Shown here: positions 1 through 11,880 of the stretch, piece by piece
Numbering within the stretch: the stretch's first letter is position 1
Layout: the number at the start of each line of letters is the position of its first letter
DNA from: Pipra filicauda
Taxonomy: Eukaryota > Chordata > Aves > Passeriformes > Pipridae
Direction: 5' to 3'
Assembly: GCF_003945595.2 (NCBI RefSeq)
Contig: NW_024104361.1
Span: forward strand, 682,001 to 746,000
Length of the DNA: 64,000 nucleotides
Notes under the pieces: generated by a model
The model's database searches: none
The model's input: only the letters and a program-made list of their open reading frames with translations
What the model was told of the DNA's origin: nothing
Translations under genes and position numbers: made by a program

Positions 1-390
1 AGAATTGGAATTGTTCAGCCTGGAGAAGAGAAGGCTCCATGGAGATCTCAGAGCCCCCCTTCTAGTGCCTAAAGAGTCTCCAAGATAGCCAGAGAGAGAC
101 TTTGGACAAGGGCCTGGAGGGACAGGACAAGGGGGAATGGCTTCCCACTGCCAGAGGGCAGGGATAGATGGGATATTGGGAAGAAATTCTTCCCTGTGAG
201 GGTGGGGAGGCCCTGGCACAGGTTGCCCGGAGAAACTGTGGCTGCCCCATCCCTGGAAGTGTCCAAGACGAGGTTGGACAGGGCTTGGAACAACCTGGGC
301 TAGTGGAGGGTGTCCCTGCCCATGGCAGGGGGTTGGAATCAACTGAGCTTTAAGGTCCCTTCCAACCCAAACCATCCCACAATTCTATGA
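1..390 (+). mobile_element. CR1 LINE 3' end, cut by window edge
   Basis: This is the longest sense-strand CR1 tail here. Seen: the CR1 order of words 'cagcctggagaagagaaggctcc', then 'gggatattgggaagaaattcttccc', 'gaggccctggcacaggttgccc', 'cctgcccatggcaggggg', 'aaggtcccttccaacccaaacc', and a terminal 'attctatga'. CR1 is the dominant avian non-LTR retrotransposon; most copies are 5'-truncated and keep only the end of ORF2 plus the 3' UTR, as here. No intact reverse transcriptase is present. The element probably continues left of the window. Confidence 0.95.
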
Positions 391-865
391 AATCCCTGCT
401 CCCTGTGCAGGACCCTCTGTGCAATTCAGGTGAGCTTGCTGAGCAGCAGCCCGAGCAGGTCCCAGCTCCCACCACTTCCAGGGAAATGTGATTCAGACAT
501 TTGGGGTTTTCCTTCTGCAGAATTAATTTCCTGGGAGACAGGGAACAGAAGTGATGAGAGAGGCTAGGACACCTGAAATTACATTTACCAGGCTACACAA
601 GGCTGCTGCTTTTTATTTCCTTCCCTCTTTTTTGCATATCACAGCCCAGCCGGGGGGTACCACTGTTATCAGACAGCAGGCAGAGAGGAGAGTTGAGACC
701 ATGTTCGTGCCCAGGAACCAAAACAGACCCTGTGCACTGTTTTAATTTAATGCTCCTGAAAGTCTCCAATTCTGACTTCTTTTTTTTTTTTTTTTCCCCT
801 CCTTGGAATTGCTATGGCAGAGTGTGGCTGGGGGAAGTTTCTCTGCCTTTTACATCAGGGCTTGC
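391..865. other. Unique non-coding sequence with a poly-T tract
   Basis: I recognise no gene or transposon between the two CR1 copies. The one low-complexity feature is a run of 16 T at 780-795. A short CAG|GTGAGC splice-donor-like word lies at 428-436, but no convincing exon goes with it. Confidence 0.6.
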
Positions 866-1051
866 ATAGAATCATAGAATCACTGAATGGTTTGGGTTGG
901 AAGGGACCTTAAAGATCATCTGGTGCCACTCCCTGCCATGGGCAGGAACACCTTCCACTGTCCCAGGTTGCTCCAAAGCCCATCCAACCTGGCCTTGGAC
1001 ACTTCCAGGGATGGGGCAGCCACAGCTTCTCTGGGCAACCTGTGCCAGCGC
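866..1051 (-). mobile_element. CR1 LINE 3' fragment
   Basis: Read on the plus strand, it opens with the inverted terminal units 'atagaatcatagaatcac'. It continues with 'atggtttgggttggaaggg', 'ccctgccatgggcaggaac', 'ggttgctccaa' and 'cctggccttggacacttcc', and stops near 'gggcaacctgtgccagc'. This is the antisense of a CR1 tail, so the element points to the minus strand. The short length is the usual 5' truncation of CR1 insertions. Confidence 0.95.
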
Positions 1052-1439
1052 CAATGACTCCTCTCTGTGTAAGGGAGAGGGGGACTCTTTCGGACAAAGA
1101 AAATGCCAGTTTTGCATTTCAGATGTGAAAAAGAGCAAGAACAGTGTTCTGGGTGCTATGACAGACCCAGAGCAGAGTAAGGGCCTGGGGGAAGAGTGAG
1201 GAAAATCCATGGTCGTGTTACAAGCAGCCCCCAGCTCTACTCACCAATCTGCCTTTTCTGTTCAGCCTTGACTTTTTTTCCCCTCCATTTTCCTTAAGTT
1301 TCTCCATCCCTTGACAAGCTGAGAAGCACCATTGGTCCCTCCAGCACTCTCCTTGCTCCACAAGGTTGATCCAGGATGGATGGAGCACGTCTCAGTTTTC
1401 CTTACTGCTGAGTCTACTACATATCAAATGCAGGCAGCA
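1052..1439. other. Unique non-coding sequence, nothing recognised
   Basis: Mixed-composition sequence with no transposon words, no long tract and no plausible exon that I can support. Confidence 0.5.
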
Positions 1440-1680
1440 CGCTGAGTAACTAATCTTTCCTGCGTGCCTATTAAGCAAAAATTAAAAGAAAATTACATGG
1501 GGAAGTCGGCAGCAAGTAGGAGGGGACGGGTTGTAATTATATGGCTATTAATTGGTGTAAAGTTCCAGTTTAATGCTCTCCGGCCCAGGCCGCTATTTCC
1601 TAGGGAAATTTTCTCTCTATCAGTTTTGGATGAGAACTGGGATTCTCTCTGGAAGCTCTGAGTACACCCAAAGAGGTGAC
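1440..1680. promoter_or_regulatory. Candidate conserved non-coding element
   Basis: AT-rich block free of transposon words and packed with homeodomain-type cores: 'attaagcaaaaattaaaag', 'gtaattatatgg' and 'ctattaattgg', followed by 'tttcctagggaaattttc'. Blocks of this texture often prove to be conserved developmental enhancers. The call is from composition only, as conservation cannot be measured here. Confidence 0.3.
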
Positions 1681-2405
1681 TTTCAGCTCCAGTCCCCCAG
1701 CAGGTTTTAGTTTTCACGCACTGACGGACAAAATTAAGGGGTTGTTTTTAACACGGCCCGAGGTGGAGGGTGGGAAGAGCCAACTTTTACTATTTACCAT
1801 TAGATAATGACAACCAAGTGATGACCCTTATCAAGATTCAGCCCACATGGAAGCATTTGTTCCAAATACAAAATTTAAGGATAAAAAAAACCCTCAAGAG
1901 ATTGTTCCCCTATGGCTCCTGCCAGCCCTGGGAATTCCCTCAGGAGAGGTGAAACCTCCTGCCCAAGTGGCTGCTCATCAAAACCTGACAATTAAACAGA
2001 ACCAAAACCTTTCGAACAGCAAACATCCATCAAACCCCACAGAGAATTCCAAGGAGTGATGTGCAGTTTCCTGCCAATTCACCTGGCAAGGGACCAGGCA
2101 ACTCAGCCTCCTGGTCCAGGATGCTCCAGCCTTGCAGGATACAGCTCTGCCACGGAACAGGGGGAAGCTGCAGATGTTTGCTGTTAAACCAAGGCACACA
2201 GCTCTACACAGTAAGGTGGGAAGCAGGGCCTTTCCCTCTCAGGAGTCCCACAGGCAGCTGGAAGATGCTGGAGCAACAAGCAAATCTGCTGTGCTATTAC
2301 AAACTAGGGGAAGGGGGAGAATGAAAGTTTTTAGATTTTTCTTTGCTAAAACAAGTTATTGCATGGATAAATCAAAGGACTCCTGATTTTGCATCAGATG
2401 AGAAT
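1681..2405. other. Unique non-coding sequence
   Basis: No gene is recognised. The part at 1785-1890 ('actatttaccattagataatgac' region) is AT-rich and could belong to the preceding regulatory candidate. The remainder is ordinary mixed sequence. Confidence 0.45.
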
Positions 2406-2428
2406 GATCATTTCCTCTGGAAATGATC
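2406..2428. repeat. Perfect 10-bp inverted repeat, 3-bp spacer
   Basis: GATCATTTCC at 2406-2415 and GGAAATGATC at 2419-2428 are exact reverse complements around TCT. It may be a palindromic protein-binding site. An inverted repeat of this size is not rare in 64 kb, so function is unproven. Confidence 0.6.
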
Positions 2429-2483
2429 CTTCCAAGGGGGAAAGGCAGGTCTGTCCTGCTCCAGTGGATACAAACACCCCCCC

Positions 2484-2511
2484 AAGGTGCTCTTGCCAGT
2501 CCCCCCCCCCC
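2484..2511. repeat. Two short poly-C tracts
   Basis: A run of about 7 C near 2477-2483 is followed by a run of 11 C at 2501-2511. Such tracts recur through the window and are prone to length error and polymorphism. Confidence 0.7.
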
Positions 2512-2599
2512 AGCAGGAACTGATTTTTGCTCAGGGACCTAAAGATTTACTTTAAGCTACAGATCCATCTCCTTTATTTCCCAAGCAGGAGAAAAGCAC

Positions 2600-2730
2600 T
2601 TGGTAAAGTGAGTTCAGGGAGGAAAAAACAAATAATAAAGAAAAACTGGAAATGGAGGGAAATAGGGAGAAAAAAAAGCAGAGAAAAAAAAAGAAAAAAA
2701 AAACCAGGAAAACAGAAAGGAAGGATTTTA
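2600..2730. repeat. A-rich purine low-complexity tract
   Basis: About 130 bases that are almost all A and G on the plus strand, with several runs of 8-9 A. This is a polypurine tract. Its open frames (lysine-rich forward, leucine/phenylalanine-rich reverse) are artefacts of composition. Confidence 0.85.
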
Positions 2731-3016
2731 TTCAGTTCACAACTTGGAAGCTCAGAGCAGAGAATAAGGAATTCTGCCTTCATAGCCTGGTTCTCCATGG
2801 ACAGCAGTAACGTGGAACTACATGTCTTTTGAGAAGAAAGGCTTCCACTGTGGTTAACTTTCAAGCATTTCAAACCCTTAGGATTTTTAAAAAATAAAAT
2901 TAAAAAATCTGAGTTTCTCTCTATATGTCCCTCCTATTGCCAAACTTTTACAGCACAGTTCTCTGTGCTACAAGGACTAGGAAGCTCCTCTGTCTCCTGA
3001 CTCCAGAGCCAGTAGC

Positions 3017-3090
3017 CCATAGCAGGGGGTTTGGAACTATATGACCTTTCAGGTCCCTTCCCAACCCAAACCATGCCATGATTCTGTGAA
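3017..3090 (+). mobile_element. Short CR1 LINE 3' end remnant
   Basis: Only the last 75 or so bases of a CR1 are recognisable: 'cagggggtttggaac', 'caggtcccttcccaaccc' and 'aaaccatgccatgattctgtga'. Several differences from the usual words suggest an older, decayed copy. Confidence 0.8.
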
Positions 3091-4403
3091 AAAAATCAGG
3101 ATCTTCTGAAATTTCAGGGAAAATGCCTGGCTGTGGAGGCTCAGCACGTTGCTCTGGAAAAGAAGTCACTATGCCTGGCACACCTATCCCAGAGAAGACA
3201 TTCCCAAAGCAAAAAGACTTCCAATATGGGGTTACTAAACCCACTTACTACGCAAAGAAATAGCTTTTAAATGATTTTTAATCCACACCTATGTTGACTA
3301 GTTGCTTCTTCTGTATGGTTTTGTACCTTAGCAAGAAGAAGGCTGAGACCAGTCCCACCATCAGAGGTACCAACAGCTTCCAACAGCTCCTGCCAGCTGC
3401 CAGTAGCTGTGTTCACCCAGGATGGGGATTTGCTGCTGGATTCAGAGCCTGCCAGCTCTGAAAATACCCAGCACCCTCCACTTCCAAAGGTGCTCAGGCA
3501 CCTGCTGCCAAACAACAGTGGGAGCGGAGGAAGATGAGATGGGAGTGAGAGCTGGGGAACACAGCGACAGCACAGCCCTTGAGTGGAAGAAGGCCACAGG
3601 GCTCCCCATGCTGGAAAAAAAGCCCCCTCAGCAGCCAAGGCTGAGTCACAGCCCCTTCACCCCATCAGAAGTGACACTGCCACCGCTCTAATCCACTGGG
3701 CAGCTGCTGAGCTGGAAGGGACTCATGGAAGATCAATGTGCCATTAGAGAAACCACCGAGGGCTGCCAGTCAATACTCTGAAAAGACACTGCTGCCTGTG
3801 ACAACCCAAACCAGAACCTGCTGGTATTGACAGAACAAGTGGCAGCTTTTAAAAAACAGCAGCCTCTTCTTCCCTCCTCCCCCTCCTGTGTAAATTAACC
3901 CCAAATCTCTTTGTTTACCCTCACCCCTAATAAGCTCTTCAAGCTCACAGAAACAGCATTCCAAGCTCTTTCCTGAGCAGGCAAGAGCCTTTGTTCCCTT
4001 TCATCCTGGGAAAAAAGAAGGGTTTAGATAATCTCAGAATGCCAGAAAGCAATTTATTTTGACCTAGACTGTTTCTGCAATGTCATCTCTTGGCTCCAGC
4101 ACGTGGGAAGCTTCATTAGCTGGCGTTTACACAACAGCTCTGATGGGGCTGCATGTCCCGGGCACTCTGCAGGAACAGCAATGAACAACAAGCCCCTGTG
4201 GCACTGGGAGCAGCCTGGAGTGGTTTGACCCTGGATAAGGGACAAGGCTATGGTACATGGTTGCTTGGTGCCCAAACAACACCTCCAAAGGTCTGAGTTG
4301 CGAGAGCTGGGCACAAGAGTCAGTGTGGGGTGGGTCTGGGATTTGCACATCCCATGTCCCTCATGCAGACCTGGAAGAGACTCAGGAGGAGACACTGCCA
4401 AAA
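3091..4403. other. Unique non-coding sequence, nothing recognised
   Basis: I see no transposon words, RNA gene or convincing exon. Open frames on both strands are short, overlap one another, and resemble no family I know. Confidence 0.5.
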
Positions 4404-4880
4404 AATCATCATGGAACGGTTTGGGTTGGAAAGGACCTTAAAGCTCATCCCATTCCACCCCCTGCCATGGGCAGGGACACCTCCCACTAGACCAGGTTGC
4501 TCCAAGCCCCGTCCAACCTGGCCTTGGACACTTCCAGGGATCCAGGGGCAGCCACAGTTTCTCTGGGCAACCTGTGCCAGGGCCTCCCCACCCTCACAGG
4601 GAAGAATTCCTTCCCAATATCCCATCTAACCCTGTCTTCTGTCAGTTTGAAGCCATTCCCCCTTGTTCTGTCACTCCAGGCCCAAAGTCTCTCTCTGGCT
4701 CTCTTGAAGCCCCTTTAAGTACAAAAAGGCCACAATAAGGTCACCCCAGAGCCTCCTCTTCTTCAGCCTGAACAATCCCAATTCTCTCAGCCTTCCCTCA
4801 TAGGAGAGGTGTTCCATACCCTTAATCACCTTTGTGGCTCTCCTCTGGACTCACTCCAACAGTCCTGTCCCCCTTATCCC
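4404..4880 (-). mobile_element. CR1 LINE 3' region, longest copy in window
   Basis: On the plus strand it runs 'acggtttgggttggaaagg', 'cccctgccatgggcaggg', 'ggccttggacacttccagg', 'cctccccaccctcacagg', 'cattcccccttgttctgtc', 'gcctcctcttcttcagcctg' and 'ggctctcctctggactc'. That is antisense through the CR1 3' UTR and the end of ORF2. The reading frame is not intact. The 5' (right-hand) border near 4880 is approximate because similarity fades. Confidence 0.95.
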
Positions 4881-7362
4881 ACAGCAGCACCAGCTCTACC
4901 CCAACAGTCTGTAAGGTGCATTCAGGTCTTCCCCCGTCCCCCGGAGGAAGAGATTTGCAGGGCTGGTTTCTCACTGCTCTTCCCAAGCCCCCGGGTGACT
5001 TCACCTCTTTGCCTCCAGGCACACCCAAGCCTGGAAACTTCCTTTAGAAAGGAAAAGTGAAAGCAGAGAACATCACACAGCAAATAGCAGGAAACAACTC
5101 CAGCTGCTGAAGGGCTCTCAGGACCAGCAAGAGCAGCACAGGGCCCAGCAGACAGGAGTGTGTGTCCTTTACAGCCTCCCCATTCTGGCTCCATCACCTA
5201 CTTGAAACCACGGACCATGGCACAGACACACTGAGCTCTCCAAGACCAGTGTTGCTGCAAACCAGACCAGGAGCAGCAAACAGTCCCACCAAAAGCAGCA
5301 GTCACTGGTGGGAGCCCCTTTTGTCAGACCCCCAACCCCCCCCCACTGCACAGCACAGCTCTGCCCCACCCAGGCTACTCAGGGATTGCAATAACTCATC
5401 TCTCTGTCAACAGGGAATATTTTTAAATCTCCTCCTCCATGCAGGCAGACAGAAGTCTCCTCTGTTCTCTCCAGGCAGATTCCTTTTTTACTATTATTGT
5501 TATTTTTCCTCTAGATGAGGAGTGTAGATCTCAAATCCCGCTGTTTCCTTTTGGGGTGGGGGAATGACAGATGGGGGGCAGTCAGCTTCCCCAGGAAAGC
5601 TGTCAGGAAGAGGAGCTGAAACTTTGTGCATCCAAACTTCTGATGCAGAGCATAAAGAGAAGCTTGTCTTGCCTTTCCAGAGTTACATAAAAATAAAACC
5701 AGGCCCCCCTCCTTCTCTTGGCAGCCAGCAGCACATCCTGCAGAGCAACCTTGTGTCCCGAGACTCTTCCACTAGGCTGGGAAAGGAGAAGAGAAGCTCA
5801 GCCCATTCCCTGGCTGGCTCCCACTGAGGCTTATTTCGCTCTGTGTACTTCCCAGCAGGACATTGATGTGGACAGGCATCTGGAAAGCCTGCAAGAGTTT
5901 CATCAATGCTTTGTTTTGTTCTGTTCTGTTCTTTCCATGCTCGGGGTATTATTACCATGTTGGTTTGGTTGTGCAACAGCCCAGCAAATGGTGCTGGGCT
6001 GCTTTGAAGAGGGAGGAGGAGCTGGGCCACTAAAGGCCCACTGAAATCCCTGTGGTTCCTGTCATTGCTGAAGGCCCATGTTGGATATATTACAGTAAGT
6101 CAGCAGAAACAAATAAACAGGCAGACAGGATAAACAGGCTCTGCAGCCTGGTCTTTCCTGAGAAAAGGATGATTTTTTCTTTTTCCCCCCTCTGATGCCC
6201 ATCACTTTGTCAGCAAGTCTGTGGACTGGGGCACCTTTTGTCCCCCAGGCTTGCAGACCAAATCCACTGAGGCTCAGGTCTCACAGAGAGCTGCCTTTCC
6301 TGCAGAAGGAAAGCCTAAGCCATATCACAGAAATGGGCTGTCCTGCTTCATCCCCTGCAGCTTCATCCCCTGCTCCAAACCCACCTGGCCACCCCCAGCC
6401 CACTACGACCTCCAGGGAGCCCACCGTGGTCACTGAGCTCACACACCACCAGACAAGAGCCAAGGCCTGTACCCACACTCTGCTCAGCACGAAGATCCAG
6501 GCACCTACTCCTGATGTGCAGAAAGCACTGCATGGAAATATCCTCTGGGATAAAAAAGCCCAAGGGCAGAGGAGGTCTTACTCTGGGCTGGTGGCTTCTC
6601 CCCCCTTTAAAGACCTGCCTGTGAGTAATTAAAGCTCCTGTTTCTAAGCTGCTTGGTATTTTAATTGATTTTCTGCACTGGCTGCCCACAGTCGAGTCAT
6701 TCAAATCCGACATTTGTCTCACAAGCCCCAAATGAGCAGTGAGGGAAAGTGACCTGCCCCGTGCTTTCCCAGGAATCCATCGCGGTCGGAACTGGTCTGC
6801 ACTGGGGATGCTGTTGGTCAGGCCACCTGGATGCTAAACCAGTGCCCTGATCTCCACTCAGGGCAAGAAGAGATTCCTACCATGACCCTGTACCTGTTAT
6901 TTCTCCTGGCAGTTTCTTCTGGGCTGTCCATTCTTCACAGGAGAAGAAGACATTGATATTCTGCACGATGAGATTCTTGTCAAGAGAAAACTGGGAGCAT
7001 GGAAATAGGGACTGGTGTTTTCAAATTAACTCCTGTTTTCCCCCTTCTGGTTTTGAATGCTCTCAGCACCCGAAGAGGCAAACTCAACATTACCACAGCA
7101 AGAGGTATTTCACCAGTGAAGTGCCATGAGGAGCTTGTTCTGTGGGAAATGACGTTTTGAAAGGGATCCTCTCTTCACAGGTGGCTCCTTAAGCTGCAGT
7201 TTTATTAAAGGACTAAAGGTCCTTCTTGCTCGTACTCTTCCAAGCTCAGATTTGCTTTCCAAGGGATGCATTTTCACAGTTCCTCCACCTCTCCCTTCCC
7301 TCCCCTTTCTCCCCTGGGCACCCATCAGCTGTTGGGCTGCGTGTCAGTGCCAGCCACTAGGC
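4881..7362. other. Unique non-coding sequence with minor repeats
   Basis: No gene is recognised. Small features: a 9-C run at 5336-5344; a TTCTG/TTTTG pentamer tract around 5911-5935; a tandem 15-mer (cttcatcccctgcag) at 6346-6375; and an AT-rich patch at 6650-6720. The 145- and 122-codon frames that overlap each other on opposite strands at 6195-6731 show no recognisable domain. Confidence 0.5.
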
Positions 7363-7477
7363 TCCTCTAGTTCCAACCCCCTGCCATGGGCAGGAATGCC
7401 ACTCCCTGGGTCAGGTTGCTCAGGGCTCCATCCAACCTGGCCTTGAACACTTCTAGGGATGGGGCATCTACAACCTC
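7363..7477 (-). mobile_element. CR1 LINE 3' fragment lacking its terminal repeat
   Basis: Plus-strand words 'ttccaaccccctgccatgg', 'gtcaggttgctcagggc', 'tccaacctggccttgaacac' and 'ttctagggatggggc' are CR1 antisense. The usual 'aatcatagaatggtttggg' end is missing, so the copy is truncated or eroded on both sides. Confidence 0.85.
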
Positions 7478-7760
7478 CAGTCCTAAATCAATCCCAAACT
7501 ATTACTGGCAAAGTAAAAACCTAGGATCTAATGAGTAGGTTTTTCGGTTCTTTGGGGTTTTTCTCTTCTTTTCGCAGGACCCCAGAGCTGATAACAATTG
7601 TGTATAATAAGCCAGGCTTTAAGAGCAGAAAAATCAAACTCTTACAACTCGGTAAAAAATTACTGACAGTGGGATAAGATTCCTAAATCCTCAGAGTAAC
7701 TGCAGGAGGTCACATCTACAAATACAGAGATAAATTCCTCCCCCATAAAGCGAAAGAAAC
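7478..7760. promoter_or_regulatory. Candidate regulatory block with SOX palindrome
   Basis: AT-rich, repeat-free sequence next to a CR1. It contains the palindromic SOX-type site ACAATTGT at 7594-7601, followed by 'gtataataagcc' and 'ggtaaaaaattactgac'. A pyrimidine-rich tract ending in CAG at about 7576 could be a splice acceptor, but no matching donor was found. Confidence 0.25.
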
Positions 7761-9999
7761 AACACACTGCCCTTCCAAAATATTTTTTCTGGCCTTGAAC
7801 TTGCAAATGCTTGTGGCCTGTACCTGGGAGAAGCCTGCACATGTAGCCTCCAGCCAAGTCACCTGGGAGGCACAGGGAAAATCCAGCTCCCGAGCTTGAG
7901 AGTTCTTTAAAGTTGGGAGCCTCCTTGCTGAAGAGATGCATTCCTCTGTGCTACAGACAGCCTGAGCCTCCAGCCTCCTCTAAGAATTTCAAAATAAGCC
8001 ATGCATATAATAGGTGCACATTTAGCATGAAAGGAAGATGCTTCACAGAGGACAAATATTAAACCGTAAAATATATCAAGAGACATTTCCCAGGAACACT
8101 GAATTTAACCTGGCTCTTGGCTGAGCAGGAAGCTCCCAGGAGCTACGGCTGTGCCTGATGGAGGAATGAAAACCTGGAGGTGGCTTCTCACGAGAAACCT
8201 GCCTCGATTTCCTAGGGATGCCTAAGGGCCAGTGCAGGACCCTTCTCTGCTGTCAGCTTGGTGGTGACCCTGTCACCAAAGGAACCTCAGTATGGCTGCT
8301 CAGTGTCATACCCAAGTCCATCCAACCCGTATCCTTCCCAAGCTGTGCTCATCAGCAGAAATACTTGGAAAGAGAATAAAAATACAGCAAGGAAAGAGCA
8401 TTATTCCCCCAAACCCACCCTCCCAGCAGCCTGCCCTTTCCATACGCTGAGGCTGTGTTTCAGCTTCTGTGTTCAATATCCCGTGCTGGACCCTTTCCTT
8501 GATTTTGTCTCATCACTGCTGGAGCCCACTAACAATCTGGAATCCCAGAAGATCCTGCACAAAGCTGTTTGAAACTTCAACCCCATTATCTGCATGGCAG
8601 TGCTTGCTTTAGGTTCTAAAAATGCATAAGTGGTAAATCCAGATGAGGAGCAGTAATGCCGGCAAGTGGGAATTTAATCTCATTTATTCTCAATTTCCCA
8701 AATGGGAAATAAAATTCACATGGGAAGTCTCTCTGGGTAAGAAGGAGGCCTTTACTGAAGTGATTTCACTCAGTCACATGAAGCTTGGTTACCAGTTCCC
8801 ACTTGGATTTAGCAAACATTACTTTCCTCCTTGTGTGGGCAACACCAATTTTAAAGGTATGGATGAACTAGCTGTGTAATCACACTAGAAGGGTTTAGGG
8901 GCATCCCTCCCAGGCAGCTTCCTCTCTCTGTTCCATTTCCATCCCATTTATCCTTTTCTACTTTTCCATCTTGTCTAGAAGAGAAGCCCTGCTCTTCCAC
9001 TAACACGAGACACTTATCTGTCTTCAGCAAGCAGGAATCTGGGAAGAGAGCATCAAAAAACCTACAAGTCTATTCTTACAGTGTTTGTGGGACTGCAGCA
9101 AACAGTTTTGGTTTGGGTTTTTTTTTTTCCTTTAAAATAGCATGAGACCATCTCAGGACCCCCTATGCCCTTATCTCTTTGTATGCTCGTATGTCTTCTT
9201 CCAGTTGTTGTGACTCTGAGATATTTATTTGGCTTTTAGAGCATCAAGCTCTTTGCTTATCTCCTTTCTACTTCTGTTCTTTACACTTCCAGGCAACCTG
9301 GTAAGGAGACCTGCATTTCCCTGCTGTAACAACGAGAACAGAAGTTCAGGCTCTTAAGCCACTTATCTGGAGCAAACTGCTGTAACTCTGTTGTTTTGGC
9401 TGATCTTGGGCATTGTTCAGGAAGGCAGATCCCAGCCCTCACAGTCCGGGTGTCTGTTGGAGCATAACTTGGTCTGCCTCGGTTTTGGAGGCCTGCAAGG
9501 TCTCCTCTGAAAGCCTGCAAAGAAGTTTAACCCTTTCCCCCAACCACACTGGAAACTAGCACTGCTAGAACAGAAACATCCATCCTCCATGGACATGTTC
9601 TGTGATTCTGGCATTGATCCCTCTCTGTTCCTTCGGTATTGATGCAACCAAAAGGACTCTCCCAAGCTGTGCAGAAGGGGAAACTCATCCCAACATCATA
9701 ATTGCAGCCAGCCTGCCTTCCTCCATGCTCTACTCTCACACCAACTGGCACACAGGATACCCGAGTAACTACCTGAGGTGTTTTAAATGAACCATTACTC
9801 CATGCCATGCTTTTCCTGCCTCAGGAAAGACATTGCCACACCTGTAAAAGTCCAGAAATGCTTTCTTTACAGGCATAGAGGATGGAGAGCTGTGTTTTCC
9901 TTCCACAAGGGGTGAGATGCTGTGGAACAAGTCCTGCAGCTCACAGAAATACATCAAGCAAAGTGGCTTCGAGCAAGGGGCTGGGTGTTTGTCACCTCA
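7761..9999. other. Unique non-coding sequence
   Basis: No gene or transposon is recognised. Noted: an inverted repeat ATTTCCCA/TGGGAAAT with a 2-base spacer at 8693-8710 inside an AT-rich patch (8590-8730), and a run of 11 T at 9118-9128. Confidence 0.5.
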
Positions 10000-10260
10000 G
10001 GTGTAGGGCTTTTAGCTGAAGGTGTCCCTAGGTGATTAAAAGGTCACTACAGGCAGCTGGAGGCTTTCTTTCCTTATTATAAAGGTGGGTATAAAAATAC
10101 ATAAGTAATAAATACCTGACAGGTGCTTGTATGTATGGAAATTCCAGTAGCAGCAGCTGTGAATTATGGCCCTATAATTCCTTCAAAGAGTCCCAGGGAC
10201 ATCCTGAGTCATTACCTAATGCCTGAGAAAGCCCTTTATCAGCTTGGTGCAAGTGCAGCC
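10000..10260. promoter_or_regulatory. Candidate conserved non-coding element
   Basis: AT-rich block without transposon words. It includes 'ggtgattaaaaggtcac', 'ccttattataaagg', 'catcctgagtcattacc' and the E-box CAGCTG in 'cagcagctgtgaattatgg'. The texture is like other regulatory candidates in the window; conservation is untested. Confidence 0.3.
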
Positions 10261-11459
10261 TGACCAGACTTAGGGGGAAGGGTGGGGACAGGGGTGTCCT
10301 CCCTCCACCCAGCCTTCCTCACGCCCCTGATACATTCCCGTCCACTTCTATTTCAATAAAACAACCTGACTTGGAAGACACTGGCATTTATTTCTGCTCC
10401 TGGGAGAACACTGACCCAGCAAAGCATCCTGGATCACGCTAGGCTGGTCATATGGGGAAAAGACAGCATCAGGCTCACTAAAGATCTGGGCTGGAATAAG
10501 CAGCCAGCTGTGAGAGCAAACAAGAGGGAGAAGCCAGGTTTCTCATGGCTTGCAGTGGAAAAGGAGCTCAAGATGCTAAGGGACAGCTTGGCATGGAGCT
10601 GGATTTAAAAAGGGGACAGAGAGAAATTTCACGCCGACGATGCTCACCAGGGCTTTGCAAATGCCACGCTGGCCTTTTCAGCCTGCGAAGGGAAAACAGC
10701 TTTCACACCTTGGAGCCTTCTTCCAAAGGCTGTCTAATGGCACTTGCACAATTAGGAGGCTGGTCTGAAAGGGAGCGACTGCTCCGTGTTCTCCAGCTGA
10801 GATTCCTTCCCCACACAGTCAGTGCAGAACAGGGTTATTTTCCAACACCAGTAAGCATCAAAGATGAAGCTGAAAACTGAAAGGAGCCAAAGCAGCCCCA
10901 TGCTTCCCCCCTCCCTCCTTTTAATAAAGCTACTGAATATCATGTTCTCAGCGTAGATTAACCTAAGCTTTGCTCCCAATTATTGTTTCACTCTCCTAAG
11001 TACAGAAGCAGAAAGGGGCTTGACAAATGAACCCGGCTCTGCCGTTAAGCTACACTTCCACTTCTGCAAGTTTGTCTGAATCCTTATTGCTCAGCCAAAT
11101 CCCCCTTCACACAATTCACTGGCTGAGTATTCCTATGGCTTTTTACAGCACTCGAGATTCCAGGTCAGGGATTTTTCAACCTTTTGACTGGGGGCAGGGG
11201 GGTGGTGAGCCCGATGGGTTGAATTCAGACCGGTTGACAACGGGTTTGTTTTGCTCTGGGTCTTGTGCCATTCCCCTGAAAACAGCCCACACCTCCTGTA
11301 GGGTTGTGCAAGACACACACGGGGAAAAACTATGCTAGAAATAGGTTTCCCTTGCAGTGGAAAAGTGATGCTGCTGCTGAAGACCGGGTTATTTGGGGAC
11401 TTGCTTGTTACCACTCAGTCCTGAACATGGTGACGAAACAAAAATAGAAAAGAAAAGAA
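10261..11459. other. Unique non-coding sequence
   Basis: Nothing recognised as a gene. 10915-11000 ('tttaataaagctactgaat', 'ccaattattgtttcac') is AT-rich with a SOX-like ATTGTT and might be a small conserved element. Confidence 0.45.
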
Positions 11460-11880
11460 GGAGAGGATTGCACTCCTCGGGGCTGCGATGCCTCCAAAGC
11501 CCAGATGTGGGCAAAGCTCTCGAGCTTACACACCAGGAGTTGTCCCTCTGCAGAGAAGTGGTGGTGGAAAAATCAAGCCCCTCGGTTCCTCCTCATCTTT
11601 CTCCCAGCATAAACCCAGGCGGGTGCTCCTGGAGCAGCTGGGATTAGAGCCAGGGCTGGAGAGGCGGGAGGGCGGCGTGCTCAGGGATGGAGGATCCCAC
11701 GCTCTCCCTGCTGGCACTGGCAGGGTGGGAGGCTCGGCGGTGTGTCAGGATAATCAGATCCACCAGCCAGCCGCGCTCCTCTTGACTCTCCGAACGCAGC
11801 CGACGCTCTCCCCGGAGCTCGGCTTTGATTTCCAAGCCTGCGGTGCTGTAGGAACAAGTCTCAGCTGGTTTCACAGCCCA
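11460..11880. promoter_or_regulatory. GC- and CpG-richer block
   Basis: CpG is clearly denser here than in the flanks, with about 15 CpG between roughly 11665 and 11870 by eye ('gggcggcgtgctc', 'ccgaacgcagccgacgctc'). A 132-codon forward frame covers it but shows no recognisable domain. It could be a regulatory element or the 5' region of a non-coding transcript. Confidence 0.25.

Noticed and set aside
138..155. CTCF-like word in the first CR1
   Set aside because: It has at least two mismatches to the core and is simply part of the CR1 consensus seen in many copies.
168..353. Short open frames inside CR1 copies (also near 897-1210 and 4320-4629)
   Set aside because: They are translations of the CR1 3' region in either direction, not genes of the host.
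2527..2873. Lysine-rich forward and leucine/phenylalanine-rich reverse frames
   Set aside because: Both are translations of an A-rich polypurine tract.
6346..6375. Tandem 15-mer as part of a repetitive protein
   Set aside because: Only two copies, no supporting exon structure, and an overlapping frame on the other strand.
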